From NCBI GenBank assembly GCA_013339765.2, contig CM023456.1:88672797-88736796 (forward strand): a DNA stretch of 64,000 nt. Direction: 5' to 3'. The notes beneath the pieces are model-generated. The model was not told the DNA's origin, searched no databases, and saw nothing but the letters and a program-made list of their open reading frames with translations. Position numbers and translations under genes: made by a program. Origin of the DNA: Haemaphysalis longicornis (lineage: Eukaryota > Arthropoda > Arachnida > Ixodida > Ixodidae). This document shows positions 22,380-33,714 of this stretch, one piece after another; position 1 is the first letter of the stretch; each line of letters opens with the position of its first letter.

Positions 22380-25300
22380 AAAGGCTAAAACAATGGACTA
22401 TAAGAAAAATTACAACGACTGCGGCACTCATATTTTCGGTGCTACAATAAAAAAGGGCCCTTCGACGAAGTAGAACTGTAGCCGCATTCAGTATTAATGG
22501 CACGGCGCTAGGAGTGCCAGTAGCATTTAACATTCTTTAGTTTTTTATCACATTTAAATGTGTATCTTTCACCACCAAGGTCGCGACGAGGCAGTTTCTT
22601 CCAACAATATTGCCGCAAGAAAGAAAAATAAGTACGAACAAACCGAAAGCACCACTTGAATTAAATCTCATTGAAACATATTAGCAATCTAGTCCGCCAA
22701 CGATCATCTTTCACGATTTGGACAAAACAGAGGTAGACATTTTTTAAGCTGAGCTAAAGGCGAGTCACTTGTGTGTGCATTTTCAAGAGCTAATAAAATT
22801 AAATAAAATCATCTTTCACAAACGTCTGCTATAATCAAAATGTTAAACTTAACCAAAGACTAATGTACTGCCATCGCTTTTTGGTAAGCCCATAACAAAT
22901 TCTTGACCTAACAATCACCGAGTAGGGGTCTTTTGAATTAGACATTTTCAGACGTCTTAATACTGCATGCAAAACGAGGTCGTACTTTCGGCGTGGGTAG
23001 AAATTGGTGGGGGGCTCGGGAAATATTGAAGATGTGCGGAGTACCACCACTGCAGCAAAAGAAACGTGACCGCCTGGTCATTCGTTCGCGGTCAAGGTAA
23101 GAAGCGCCAATTTTTTACGGTCCTCACCGAGGGTAAAAACCGAGAACACTATTTTGGCTGCCTTTGCGCCAGCTGGACGTGCCTGTTAAGCGCCTGTGTT
23201 TATATCGGTGATGTTATTATGCCAGAAGAGTAAAGTGTAAAGAAAAACTGATGTGTCTAGGAAACAAAAACTGGAGCAGAATGAAGCGTCAGTATCTCGA
23301 ATGGTTGAAAGACTTGTCAATTCATTAGGCGCACATTAGCGTGGCCGTCAAGACACGCCTCTTCATACTCCGCCTGATGGATCCCGGGGGAGGTGGCCAA
23401 ATTGCAGACGTGGGAAGGGAGATGCTCTGGGGCCCGAGGAACCAACTGCTAAAACGCCCGCGTCCATTACGGGAGCATCGTCGCGAGAGCAGTCATTTGT
23501 ATCACCTCAGCGCAGGCACGGCATATTGATTCAGAGGTCTGTGCAGTTTGCAACGCAAGAAGGCGCGCCTCACTGAAGAACACACAACAGAAAACTGAAC
23601 TCACAACAATGGCGTTGGCTGGTGTTGGGGCGTGATTACCAGTATTGTCGGGAGCGCTCTTCGCCACCCTCGTCAAGTACACGCGTAGGTGGTTTCCGGT
23701 CGTTATTCAGTGCCTCTTGATTCGTGCACTGAGAAAGAAACGCCACCATTTGCATGCTAACTACCTTGGTGTTTCTGGAATTCCGCACGTAATATAGGGG
23801 GCGAACACTTAGTAAACACACGCAGTCATTACAAATTCATTCTAACACCGAGTATGGTAATTGCGAGCATGAATGCAGTTTTAGGTCATTCTTTTAAAGG
23901 CTTCGCAGTTACTTGCGCAGCAGCCATTAAACACTTTTTATAACACGAAACTGGTGGCTTTCAGCTTTTAGGTGACCAGGTTGCCGACCCTTTGTTCAAT
24001 AAACGCTCGAGCCCTTCGTATGCAAACACAGGCGAAGAGCGCCAGGCGAGGTTTTCTAAGGGGGCGCAGCACAAACTAACCAAATAGTGTTTCCGGGTTA
24101 AATAACCAGCAAACAATCCCATTACCAAAACACACATAGATGAGCCCTTGTTTGGACTGGGATATATGCTAACGTACAAAGACAGTTCAGGCGAAAGTGA
24201 ATGGCTGCGAACCATTAGGACTGGCTAGTGCGGCGGGTGCTGGGAGCCTAATGTTATCCACTTAACAGGGGTGAAGCAGATTACATTCATTTTGTCCGCG
24301 CAAAGCACTCCATCAAGCAGGTGCTAAGCAGATTAGTACATTATGTCCCAAACACTGTTGCCTTTCTGTGCGGGAACGAGTTAATCTCCTTAACCTCCAT
24401 AATGAGGAAAAGATAAAAATGGGGTTCCTAGAACTAGTCGCCGAGGAAGTAATCCCCAGGTGGTATAGTCTCCATCGGTGAAAGAAAGTTATTCTTCGAT
24501 CTCAAAAAGCTCCCTTGTATATTTTCACTGTGAAGTCAATCTCGGCGCTGGCCATGTTCTGGCCATGGCTCCTAATAACGGGCGTATACGTTATTCTAAC
24601 TGAATATTTTGGCTAGTGTAAACAAATTACACGACACTCAGGTATATGCAATTCACCACCTTATTAAAGCGGGAAAAGCGGGAAATTTACTTTTGTGGCG
24701 TATTTTAAAAGAAGGCAGCATGCTGAGTTTTAAAAGAAGGCAAAATTCTCAACTTCGTGTATGGCGTGGCTGCCCGTAAAAGTAATGGTCACTTGGCCAA
24801 ATTTATATTGCTGTAAAACTGTTTTGCATCCGTAAGAACGAGGTCACGTGGAGGTCAGAATCGGGCCATGGTCCACCCAAATTTGTACCTAAAAAGCGCA
24901 CCGCAAACAAAAAAAGGTGTTCAGGAATGCAATATAAACATATTACTTTTTTATCTCTCGGGGTGCGAAAGCGTTAATATCGATTTGACAATAGACGACA
25001 TAACATTCTGGTCTTCTCATTCGTATGACAATCAGACCATCGTAGTTTGCATCATCGCGTAAACAATAACGTGCGGTCGTACAAATTTTGAAGACGCGTA
25101 CTAACAGCTCGTTTACCTCCGACACCTATGGTCTGCGTCATTGCCATTTATTTTCTGGAGAACCGTTCGTGTTGCGCCGTTTACGCTGGAACGAAGATTA
25201 TCAGGTAATTTGTGGGAATGTCTTATAAATTCTTGCCACGCCTTGCTGTACAGACTCGGAGCTCGTGCAACAAGCAATTAAAGAAAACGTTTCTGCAGTC

Positions 25301-26140
25301 TGTTGCTTTGCCCGATTCTTTGGGTTGTGTTGACGCTTTTGCAACGGTAACATCAGCTGAAATGGTTTAAAAGTTTCATCTCACACAAGTAAATCGTCCT
25401 GAAGTTTCATCTCACACACGTAATCGACCAGAAACTGGCAATAAAATGAGCGGTAAAAGCGTGTGAAGACCCGGTTTAAAGCAACTGACGTGCATTGCTA
25501 TGAAACCAGAGCGAAAATAAGATATTTACAACACTTCTAACCCATTACATATACCCGATTTCCCGCAAAAAGGCGTAACATATTGTAACTAAATGAAAGC
25601 AAGAGCCACAACCACCTTTCAAACACGGGGCGACAAAATACGCCACAAGAAGGTGCCGCGATGCCGATTTCAGTGTGCAATAGGAGGCATTTTGTACTTT
25701 TAAAACGGACTGATGTGAAGACGGCAGGAGAAAATGATAATTATAGGACTAATTTCAGCTATAAAACTCTGTAGTATACGTGAAACATTGAACAGAGCCC
25801 AATGGTGATATTCCATGTGCCTTTGTCTCGAAAGCACCTGTTGCACCATAATGGCTGTTCCGTATAAAATGCACTGTGACAATCGTGTGTCCCCGCCTCA
25901 TTTTCGTGTTATTCGCGCACTTTCTTCTTTATTTTTCGAGTTGTCCCTTGACCATTTATTCTCAAGCGCCATTTGGGTTCTTTTCAAGATTTGAAGTGCA
26001 TAGCGTGCGAGGAAAGAGGGGCCGCAGCTTTCATGCATGCTTTTTCTTAAGGTCAACTGCAATCAATCCATATGGCATACAAGCAAATGACGCCTTTATT
26101 ACGGCGGGCAGTGTGGTGCTGAATGCGTCGTTTCCTTGTA
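22380..26140. other. Unassigned DNA
   Basis: No supported gene. The G/C-richer stretch at about 23340-23700 has open frames on both strands but no start, domain or splice context I can defend. Confidence 0.45.
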
Positions 26141-26150
26141 CGCCATTGGG

Positions 26151-26186
26151 ATGAACGCAGCATATAAACGCAAATGCTGCGTTCAT
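26151..26186. repeat. Perfect 13-bp hairpin
   Basis: ATGAACGCAGCAT (26151-26163) pairs with ATGCTGCGTTCAT (26174-26186) around a 10-base loop. A further TATGCGTTCATATGGATGAAC follows. No function is evident. Confidence 0.8.
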
Positions 26187-26464
26187 ATGCGTTCATATGG
26201 ATGAACCACATACGAACACCTGAAACGAAACTGCGTCACGTATCTACAAGCCGACACGAAAGTGCGGCAAGAGTAGCCGGTGAACATTTTTACGTAGAAG
26301 AACGTGAAGAAAATAAACCAGGTTCGCTCAACGTGAAAGCAGTTGGAAGGGCAGAGCAATGATTCGCCAGAGGGGTTGTGACGCTATTGTCCGCATATTG
26401 CTACCGCCCCTCCCGATCTTCCCCTCCTTTTCTCACTCATCTATTTCTGAATTGAACACAGGTT

Positions 26465-27400
26465 TTGTCCAATGCAATTAAAATTTCCCGCCTTGCAGTG
26501 CTCGCGCGCCCTCTGCCTGGAACAGCACGAGCAGGAATTCTGTCCTTTTTGTTCGTGTTTTCATCTCGCACGTGCCAGTGCCTTACTGCGGAGTTTTGAT
26601 GCGTCGTTTTCAAGTGCAGAGCATTTTAGTTGGGTGTTCGGCGTCAGGCTCGCCTTGTCGTTGCATTTTTCTTCACATTCCTTCGTGTTTTGGAACTCGC
26701 TGGCTGGACCCAAGTAAAGAGAAAAAACAGCCACACGGTGCTTTGTCGTACAACAAACGACACAAGGTCGGGTTGGATTGAATGCTGTCGCCATAAAGCG
26801 GCGTCCCGCAGAGGCTGAGCCGAACCCAGTCGAAACATCTTTATCCACCTTCAAAACAATCCAGCCAAGCGGTTTACGTAGTCTGCCTCCTCCTGAAAAG
26901 CGTTCGAAACTCTTGAACCGCTGGCACAAATACCCCATGTTTGTCGTCGCTTCTGATACATCTCCCCGGAAGCACACAACGTGTTTAGCGGCGGCCAAAG
27001 TCGCTCCTGTAAAACTAGAGGTACATTTGAGGCAAAATATACGCCTTGTTTGCCAATTAACCGCCAGCGCCCGCGTTCATTTAGCGACGCCCCAAGCTTT
27101 GGAACGGTGGTTGGGCTTAAAATTGTCTTTTTCACATGGCGCCGGAAGGAAATTACAACCACCGCAAATAAGAACCGGACCAAAGGGCCAATTACGATAG
27201 TAGTGAAAAAAAAAAAAAGTCTGTCAGCAACGCACAACGCGAAAGGGCAAGGCAATCCAACGCCTTCACTATCCTTCCTTGTGCGGGAGGAATTAAGGGC
27301 GTAATGCAAGCACCGCTGGAAAAAGAACAGAACTCCCGCCCGTCACTGGCGTGGCGGCGCGAGTTTCAGGCAGGCTTTAACAAATTCTTGGGGAGGAGAT
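26465..27400. repeat. Fold-back-like arrangement of composite repeat block X
   Basis: Forward X-type sequence at 26470-26580 (CTGCCTGGAACAGCACGAGC, GGAATTCTGTCCTTTTTG, TCTCGCACGTGCC) is mirrored at about 27275-27375. Read in reverse, that copy gives GCCTGCCTGAAACTCGCG and GGGAGTTCTGTTCTTTTT. The pair encloses about 700 bases with long frames on both strands (26778-27200 plus; 26851-27309 minus). These mutually overlapping frames lack domain signatures, so I do not call a gene. The arrangement resembles an element with inverted arms. Confidence 0.5.
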
Positions 27401-27985
27401 GGATAAACATTTCTTATTTGCGGTTCCACACATCGAGGTATTTAGGACTTTGCGAAGGCGGGCTGGGGTAAATACAAGCACAGGCGCTTGATCGTTCGTC
27501 CCTTGGAATGCCTTGGACAAACCTCCGTTGAATTCTCCCCGTTGTTTAGCGAAAGAAAACAGTCAGGAGAGGAATTCCTTTTTTGGAGCGTGGTGGACTT
27601 GAAAAAAAAAAAACTGAAGCGAAGAGCGTTATCGGGGGCGCGCGGGGAACTAAAAGTTAGCGGATTACGGAGAGGAATGAGAATTTGAAGCGCCGGGGGT
27701 AAAAGTTAGCCAGCTTATAATGGCGAATCAGGGCTCTGCACTTCCGACAGCTTTCAGAATGAGTGGGAGGGCTTTAATTTTTTGTCTTCAGCGACCACTT
27801 TTTCCGCTTACTATAGTAAAAACCAAACCAACCAGAGTTCCTAACTAGATGAACTCCGGAGCTGCCGGTTAATTCCATATAATTTGCCTCAACTATACCT
27901 GCCGCTTTCCTTGCGCGCTTTCCTTGCGCTAAATAATGGGGGCACGTATGACCAGTGCTAGCGATTCGGGAGTTTCGTATGGTTA
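27300..27985. repeat. Composite repeat, copy 2 (X reversed, Y forward)
   Basis: Block X of the 3482-3900 copy is present in reverse complement between about 27300 and 27780. The end is clearest: CTCTGCACTTCCGACAGCTT and GGGCTTTAATTTTTTG at 27733-27783. Block Y then follows in forward orientation from about 27785: AAAAACCAAACCAACCAG, CCTAACTAGATGAAC, TTGCGCTAAATAAT. X is therefore inverted relative to Y compared with copy 1, and it is longer here (about 480 against 220 bases). Confidence 0.65.
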
Positions 27986-28144
27986 TGTCTATACACACCA
28001 CTCGCTCAAGTATGCTGTTAATTCTTGGTCGGAAGGCAGAATCGAGGGACGAGCGGGTATCTTTTCGAAGCCTCTGCTTGGGTGCCTGACGCCCTCTGGC
28101 CCTGTTTCGGTGCGCTTGTGGCCGGAACGCCCAACGAGACGGCT

Positions 28145-28372
28145 GATCCGACAAGTGGGATGATCCAATAGGTCACTTGATCTGCAGGACAAAAGATACA
28201 CCGCGACCAAAGATCTAATAGAGCCTGAATATACACCGAGACGGATGATCCACCGAGACAGAATACCCAACGAGCCTGAATTGCCACCATGACGGTAGAT
28301 CCACCGATGCAGAAGGTCCAATGCAGCCTTAATGTCCATCGAGATGAATGGTTCACCGACACAATAACAATA
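28145..28372. repeat. 52-bp minisatellite, locus A
   Basis: Diverged units of 50-52 bases start at 28145, 28195, 28247, 28298 and 28350 (partial). A typical unit contains GATCCACCGAGACAGAA, then CCAACGAGCCTGAAT, then CCACCGAGACGG. The period is not a multiple of three, so the minus-strand frames across it do not encode a repeat protein. A related array lies at 32.7 kb. Confidence 0.75.
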
Positions 28373-28399
28373 AAAGAGCTGTAGTGTGCCCACTTGGAT

Positions 28400-29520
28400 A
28401 ACGCGGATAGAGATGAGTTTTGCTCACTTGTATGAACTTTCATCCCACCAAGCTTAAATGAGTGCGTTTTAATGCTGTTAGTCTGATGCCAAATTCAACA
28501 ATATTTTTATACCTAAAAACAAAACAATAAAGCTTCATTTACAGTTATTCGACTTGACTGGGTTTAATCTGTTCGGTTCGTCACACACAGTGTGGTCGAT
28601 AAATAATACGCGTGCAGATCGGCGTTAGAAAATAACATTTGGATAAGTACCCGTAGGCTGCAAAAAACATTCTTCTTACAGTTATCATGCTCTTCGAAAA
28701 CAACACTCGAGCTATTCTATTTAGCTTGCCCGATACCACTACTAAAGCTTGCTTCAAGGTAAGCGTGTTGAACATAAGCTTTAGGGGACTAAACGATGAG
28801 ACAAAAGCCGCTTAACAAATAGCGCAATACATAATTGAATCTGTGCAGAAGGAGCAACCAGCCCTGTCACTCTTTCTCTCCATCGTTTCAAGTAAAGGAG
28901 TTTATTATAGTACAGTTGTAGTGTACTACATGAGCGGAAGACGAAGAGTGATCAGAGGATTTCAAATGTTTCGAAAGTGTTAAAATTCAGTTTAAACTCG
29001 GAATCTCTGATTAAACGATACTGTGAGGCTTCCGGACACCCGTGGAAGGGGTGGAGGGAGGGGCTACGGGCTAATTTGTAATGCCTAATTGCTATTGAAG
29101 TTGGGGTACACCCAAGATACATGCACGTGTTTTTTATTTGTCTATTTTATCGTTCTGCTGCCTTGGTTTTACTTGTTGGAAAAAGCGACTGTTGTTGCCA
29201 GGAATCACGCCGAAACTTCGTGTCCACTAGCGCAGCACCTTATGCACGCTCCGGGTTGCGATATTCTAGAGATTACCTTATGCTCAGGCTGCTGATCCGA
29301 TTGGTAGAGATAAATTTTAAATGATATTTTAGACACAATTTAAATGACATTTTACATCAATGCATTCCTTATATGAATGTTTGCAAAGGCAGCAATACCG
29401 TTACACTATTATGAGCTTGGCGCCGAGGGGCCGCACCAAACTGTGACTTTCTTCATTTTCGGACTTCAATAAACTTTGTGGTGAAAGTGTAGCCCACAAA
29501 GATTACCGTGAATGTTGCCC
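28400..29520. other. Unassigned spacer
   Basis: No supported gene or repeat. TTCAATAAAC at about 29466-29475 is an isolated poly(A)-like signal. Confidence 0.45.
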
Positions 29521-29523
29521 AGG

Positions 29524-29820
29524 CCGAGGAAAAAAACCAGTTTGAAATTTAAAAACACTGCACAACCTAGTTAATCCGTTTCTAAGTCCTAACCAACTGC
29601 CTGCTTGAATTTATCAAGCTTCTGTTTGTGTTTGCATTGTACAGACGGAGAAATAAACATGCCTTTCGTACTGCCGAGAAAAAAACCAGTTTGAAATTTA
29701 AAAACACTGCACAACCTAGTTAATCCGTTTCTAGTCCTAACCAACTGCCTGCTTGAATTTATTAAGCTTCTGTTTGTGTTTGCATTGTACAGACGGGAGC
29801 AAATAAACATGCCTTTCGTC
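29524..29820. repeat. Recent tandem duplication, 149-150 bp unit
   Basis: Copies at about 29524-29670 and 29673-29820 both run from CCGAG plus an A-tract through CCAGTTTGAAATTTAAAAAC to AATAAACATGCCTTTCGT. Only a few differences are visible. Each copy carries an AATAAA. Overlapping minus frames (for example 29589-29810) read the duplication twice and are not a gene. Confidence 0.9.
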
Positions 29821-29829
29821 GCTTATTCA

Positions 29830-30990
29830 TTCGCTAATGCAGTATTTCTGTTTTAAAGGACACTGATATGATTTGTAAGCATTGTGGGATTACTTGCGGT
29901 AATTGTAGTTAGGAATCCTTAGGCCGGTCTTTGGACTATTCTAGGTGCTTTTGCGCCACCTAATTTAGTAGAAAATCAATTCGAAAGTGCTGTCCTTCCA
30001 TCTGTATCACCCTTGCCAATTTTAGATGACATTTGGTATGACGCTCGCTTGAGATGGCTTGGCTGGTCGGCGCTACAGTGCGGCTCGTCGACCTTGCTAC
30101 AGAGTCAGTCGGCCGGCCGCCGGCAGGTCGTGCCAATTCGTTCATTCAGTGGAAATTAAACCACGGCATGATTTGTGCGTGGAAGAATGTGCCTTTAGTT
30201 TGTTAGTTGGTATACTGTATCAAGCTTAGTAAAGCCTATGAAGTCAAAGTAGCGCCACACAAGCGCAGATGCGACGCTTCGCTGACCGGTACGCTTGTAG
30301 AAACTGTAAGGACAATTACAGGCGGGGAAGAATCGGTGAAGATAATTGGTACTAAGGAATTAAAATCAACCAAAGCCTTTATTGTAATTTGAACCGCAGC
30401 GCCAACGACTAGCCACATGACGATAGCCAGAGGACACAGCATGCGCTGACTTACAGCTGGATTTTATTTTCTCCAACACCGCCACACATAAACGAAACTG
30501 AACAAAACAAAACAAAACAAAAAACTCACGAAAAAACTCGTTTTTCTTGCAGTTTTTTATGTTTTTGTTCATGTTTGTTTCCTTCAGTTTCGTTTATATT
30601 TGGCGTCGTTTTGGAAAATAAAATCAAGTTGTAAGTGAGCACTTCGTGGGTGCTCTTGCTATCATCCTTTGTATTGTCGTCCACGCAGTTGTTCAACATG
30701 CATCCCAAACTCACCCAAGTATTCGTCTTGCTAAGATTTATTGCAAAGCGTAAAACCAAAGAGCGGGAAGAACGTTTTGTGCCGGTTGAATGAGCACAGC
30801 GGTCAGCAGCACGGCCAGAGATTTTGCCATCACGTTTCTGCCCAAAGAATTGAGTCACTAGAAATAAAAAAATTTGGGGAAACTTGGAGGACGCTTACTG
30901 CACAAGCGTTATTGAAGAACTAGTCATCTAAGCAGTTGGGAATGCTGGAACTATAAAAAAATACACACGCTATCCTATATATGCTTTATA
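29830..30990. other. Unassigned spacer
   Basis: No supported gene. AACAAAACAAAACAAAACAA near 30497-30520 is a short (AAAAC)n tract. Confidence 0.45.
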
Positions 30991-31002
30991 TTTCCGCTCC
31001 CC

Positions 31003-31058
31003 ATGGGTCCAATGTATCGTAGATCGCAAGTTCGAATCCTCCATAGCGCAGGTGTTTG
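31003..31058 (+). pseudogene. tRNA-like B-box remnant
   Basis: CGCAAGTTCGAATCCTCC resembles a T-arm / pol III B box (GTTCGANTCC). Upstream bases do not give a matching acceptor stem or a convincing A box, so this is not an intact tRNA. It may be a SINE head or tRNA pseudogene. Confidence 0.3.
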
Positions 31059-31315
31059 TAAGTTGATTTTTTGTACTTGTGTATTTTTCGTTACCAAATG
31101 CACAATTTTCCGCTCAAACCTTCGTCGCTCCACGAGTGAGCTGGTAAAATCCGTGCAAACTAACACTGACCCGTTGACGAGTGGTTGACATAAGAACCGA
31201 CCGCTTGCGAGCACAATGCCGAATCAGCCGAGTCTCGGCCAGTTCTGAAGGCGCGTCTTACGACACACGTCGTAGCCAGGAACGTTCCGGAGGTGACGGC
31301 AAAGCGCCTCACCTT

Positions 31316-31853
31316 TTAGGGCCTCCGATGACGCAGAGGGCATTCACACTCCGGGCACGCCTCGGGTAGTGATTGTTGCAATTCTAAACAGCGCTGGAAG
31401 GCTTGTCTCATGCATTCTACATCACAGAACGTAACCGAAGCGCGGTGTTTTGATTTCATGAGGCATCGAGAATGTCCCGCAAAGATAATCTCGGATGCCA
31501 AGCATGTTGATTCCTAGAACCGAAACTGAAAGTGGTTTGAATTCCAATTTTGGACATTGTGCACTCACATCGCATGTCGAATACGCGCCATTGCTCTTCG
31601 TTGTTGGCGCTGCCCCAAAGAATTTTGTGGGTATTTCCAACCCTCGGCCAACACCATGGTAAACACTTTTCACGAAGGTATCGCTAAACCATCGAATACG
31701 TGTTCCGGCGTCCCACAGATCATTTAAAACACACCGCCGCAATCCAACCACAAACATGTGCCCTAAGCTTTTACAAGAAGTGGGCGAAAATGAATCGCGA
31801 AGCTTCCTTGGAGCTGCGATAAAGAATTCGATAGGCTTCCACCGATCCGCCAT
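31316..31853 (-). pseudogene. Broken coding remnant of unknown family
   Basis: A minus frame of 143 codons (31853-31422) begins MADRWKPIEFF and contains LGHMFVVGLRRCVLNDLWDA and FSDTFVKSVYHGVGRG. Shortly before its end, a second minus frame (31501-31316) takes over with EIIFAGHSRCLMKSKHRASV, CDVECMRQAFQRCLEL and PEACPECECPL. The hand-over at about 31500 looks like a single frameshift in one longer coding sequence. Upstream, CCCCCGATTATAG could be a splice acceptor. Spaced cysteines and tryptophans look protein-like. I do not recognise the family. Either a decayed host exon or a transposon fragment is possible. Confidence 0.35.
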
Positions 31854-31999
31854 CCCAACACCCTATAATCGGGGGCTGGGAAATTGTTGCCTGAGAGAAA
31901 CATTTTTGTAGAAATGTGGCCTAATTACATTGCACTGCCGCACTTCGGGTCAATATCCCGCCTTATTTCAATTACTGAGTTTTTTAAAACATTTTAACG

Positions 32000-32650
32000 A
32001 TCATGGCTGAACCACACTCGGACATTCAGGCCGTATCCATTTACAGTGGCGAGACGGGTATTGCGCCGTCTAGCGCAGGATGGAAAGGCGGCACAGCTAA
32101 ATAGCACAATTTTTGATATATTTGTAAACAGGTTTGCTCGCAAAAAGTATAAAATTATCTGAATGGTATAAAGGTTCTTGTGCGCTCTCGAAAAGCCACC
32201 AAGTTTTAAATAAAAATAGCAAAGTGCATATTTGAGCAAGTAAATGTTTCCAGATTTCAGCTACGCTTGTTTTAGGTGCTACATGTGCGCTTGCGGAGGG
32301 AACGAACTGGAGTTATTTCTTCGGAACATGTTACGTTTAAATGGGTGGTTGGCGCCTTCTTGCTAATGGGATATAAACAAATCCCACACACCCGCAGCAC
32401 ATCCGCAAAAATATTTGCTGTGCGCGTACTTCATTTGATACGACACTGATTGCATATATCTCGTAAGCTAGTCATTTCACCTTCATGATGATGCTGTTCG
32501 GAAATGGCGTTCCTGACCACGTGGAAACGCTCGTTGTGGGGGACATTTTAGTTTTAAATATCGATTATGTAGGCGAAGTTAAATATTCGTACCTCAAACG
32601 CCGATGTTCTTGCTTTTTTTTGCTGTATTTATGCATTGAAGGTAATTTTT
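32000..32650. other. Unassigned spacer
   Basis: No supported gene or repeat. Confidence 0.45.
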
Positions 32651-32654
32651 GAGC

Positions 32655-32860
32655 ACCTCGGACGTTTATACAATACGATGAGCATCAATATCAAACAAGA
32701 TAAAACATTCACCGATGGGGAGGACGCAATAGAGCCTGAATATCCACAGAGACGAAAGATTCACCTAGAGATAAGATACAATGGCGCTTCAATATCGAAC
32801 GGGATGAAAGATCCTATCGTCTCGTTGGATCTTCAAACACTGAATAGTTTGGGTGCGTGA
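32655..32860. repeat. 52-bp minisatellite, locus B
   Basis: Units of exactly 52 bases start at 32707 and 32759, with diverged units before (about 32655) and after (about 32811). AATAGAGCCTGAATATCCAC and GAGACGAAAG match the corresponding positions of locus A at 28145-28372. The same unit length and motif order at two sites 4.5 kb apart imply a common origin. Confidence 0.7.
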
Positions 32861-32869
32861 TGCCACGTG

Positions 32870-33614
32870 ATACTTTGACAGCGGACCGTGACAACGGACC
32901 AGCTAGGCCACAAGGCTCCTAAAAAGCTCTGCACTTAATAAACATATAGGTGTATAGCTAAGTTTGTACGCTGCATATTTGTTGCGCAAGAAAGACAATG
33001 TAAGTGGAGTCGCAATGAACTTGCGACTTCGAAGAATAAAAAAATGTTGAATATTCCTGGAAGAAAACTTGGCCATCATGCTTTTGCACTGCTCTCAACA
33101 AAGCCCACGGGCAAGTATAGAACATAATATACTGAAACGGAGGCTGGGCATACCTATGTTTGATAAATCTTCTCGGCCGTTCTCTCAACTGTAGGGGATA
33201 AACATGTACTGCAAAATCAATGGCTATTTCAAAACCAATTGCCCTACAGCAGTCGTCACCTGTATTTGAGTGTTCTTCACTGTCCTACCATTATTAGAGC
33301 GAAATTTTGCATAGCTCCAGGCGCATACTTACACAACTTATCCTGTCTATACACTGTTTCAGTTTTAGCGAGACGTTATCCCGTTTAGGCGTCGGCAATA
33401 CGCCAGCGAAATAACTGTTTGCTCTTTTATGTGCTAGGAAAGAGAAAGATCTGATTTTAATTCAACCGGCTCTGCTTGGTTACTCTTTGAACGTTAAACG
33501 GTTGTAATCTATAACAGTGGTATACCTTAAAGGTGAAGACAAACAGAAGATTATTACATGGTTGTCTGTCGCTAATCTGCTCCACGGCCGGAGGTTTCCC
33601 ATTTTTACAGTCAG
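32870..33614. other. Unassigned spacer
   Basis: No supported gene or repeat up to the assembly gap. Confidence 0.45.
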
Positions 33615-33714
33615 NNNNNNNNNNNNNNNNNNNNNNNNNNNNNNNNNNNNNNNNNNNNNNNNNNNNNNNNNNNNNNNNNNNNNNNNNNNNNNNNNNNNNN
33701 NNNNNNNNNNNNNN
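33615..33714. other. Assembly gap (100 N)
   Basis: Exactly 100 N bases, the usual placeholder for a gap of unknown size. Order and distance across it may be wrong, and frames spanning it are artefacts. Confidence 0.99.

Noticed and set aside
26778..27309. Long opposing frames on both strands
   Set aside because: They overlap each other between inverted repeat arms and lack domains or splice context; at most one could be real and nothing selects it.
27989..28443. 134- and 141-codon minus-strand frames
   Set aside because: They read through the 52-bp minisatellite; the period is not a multiple of three, so no protein repeat is encoded.
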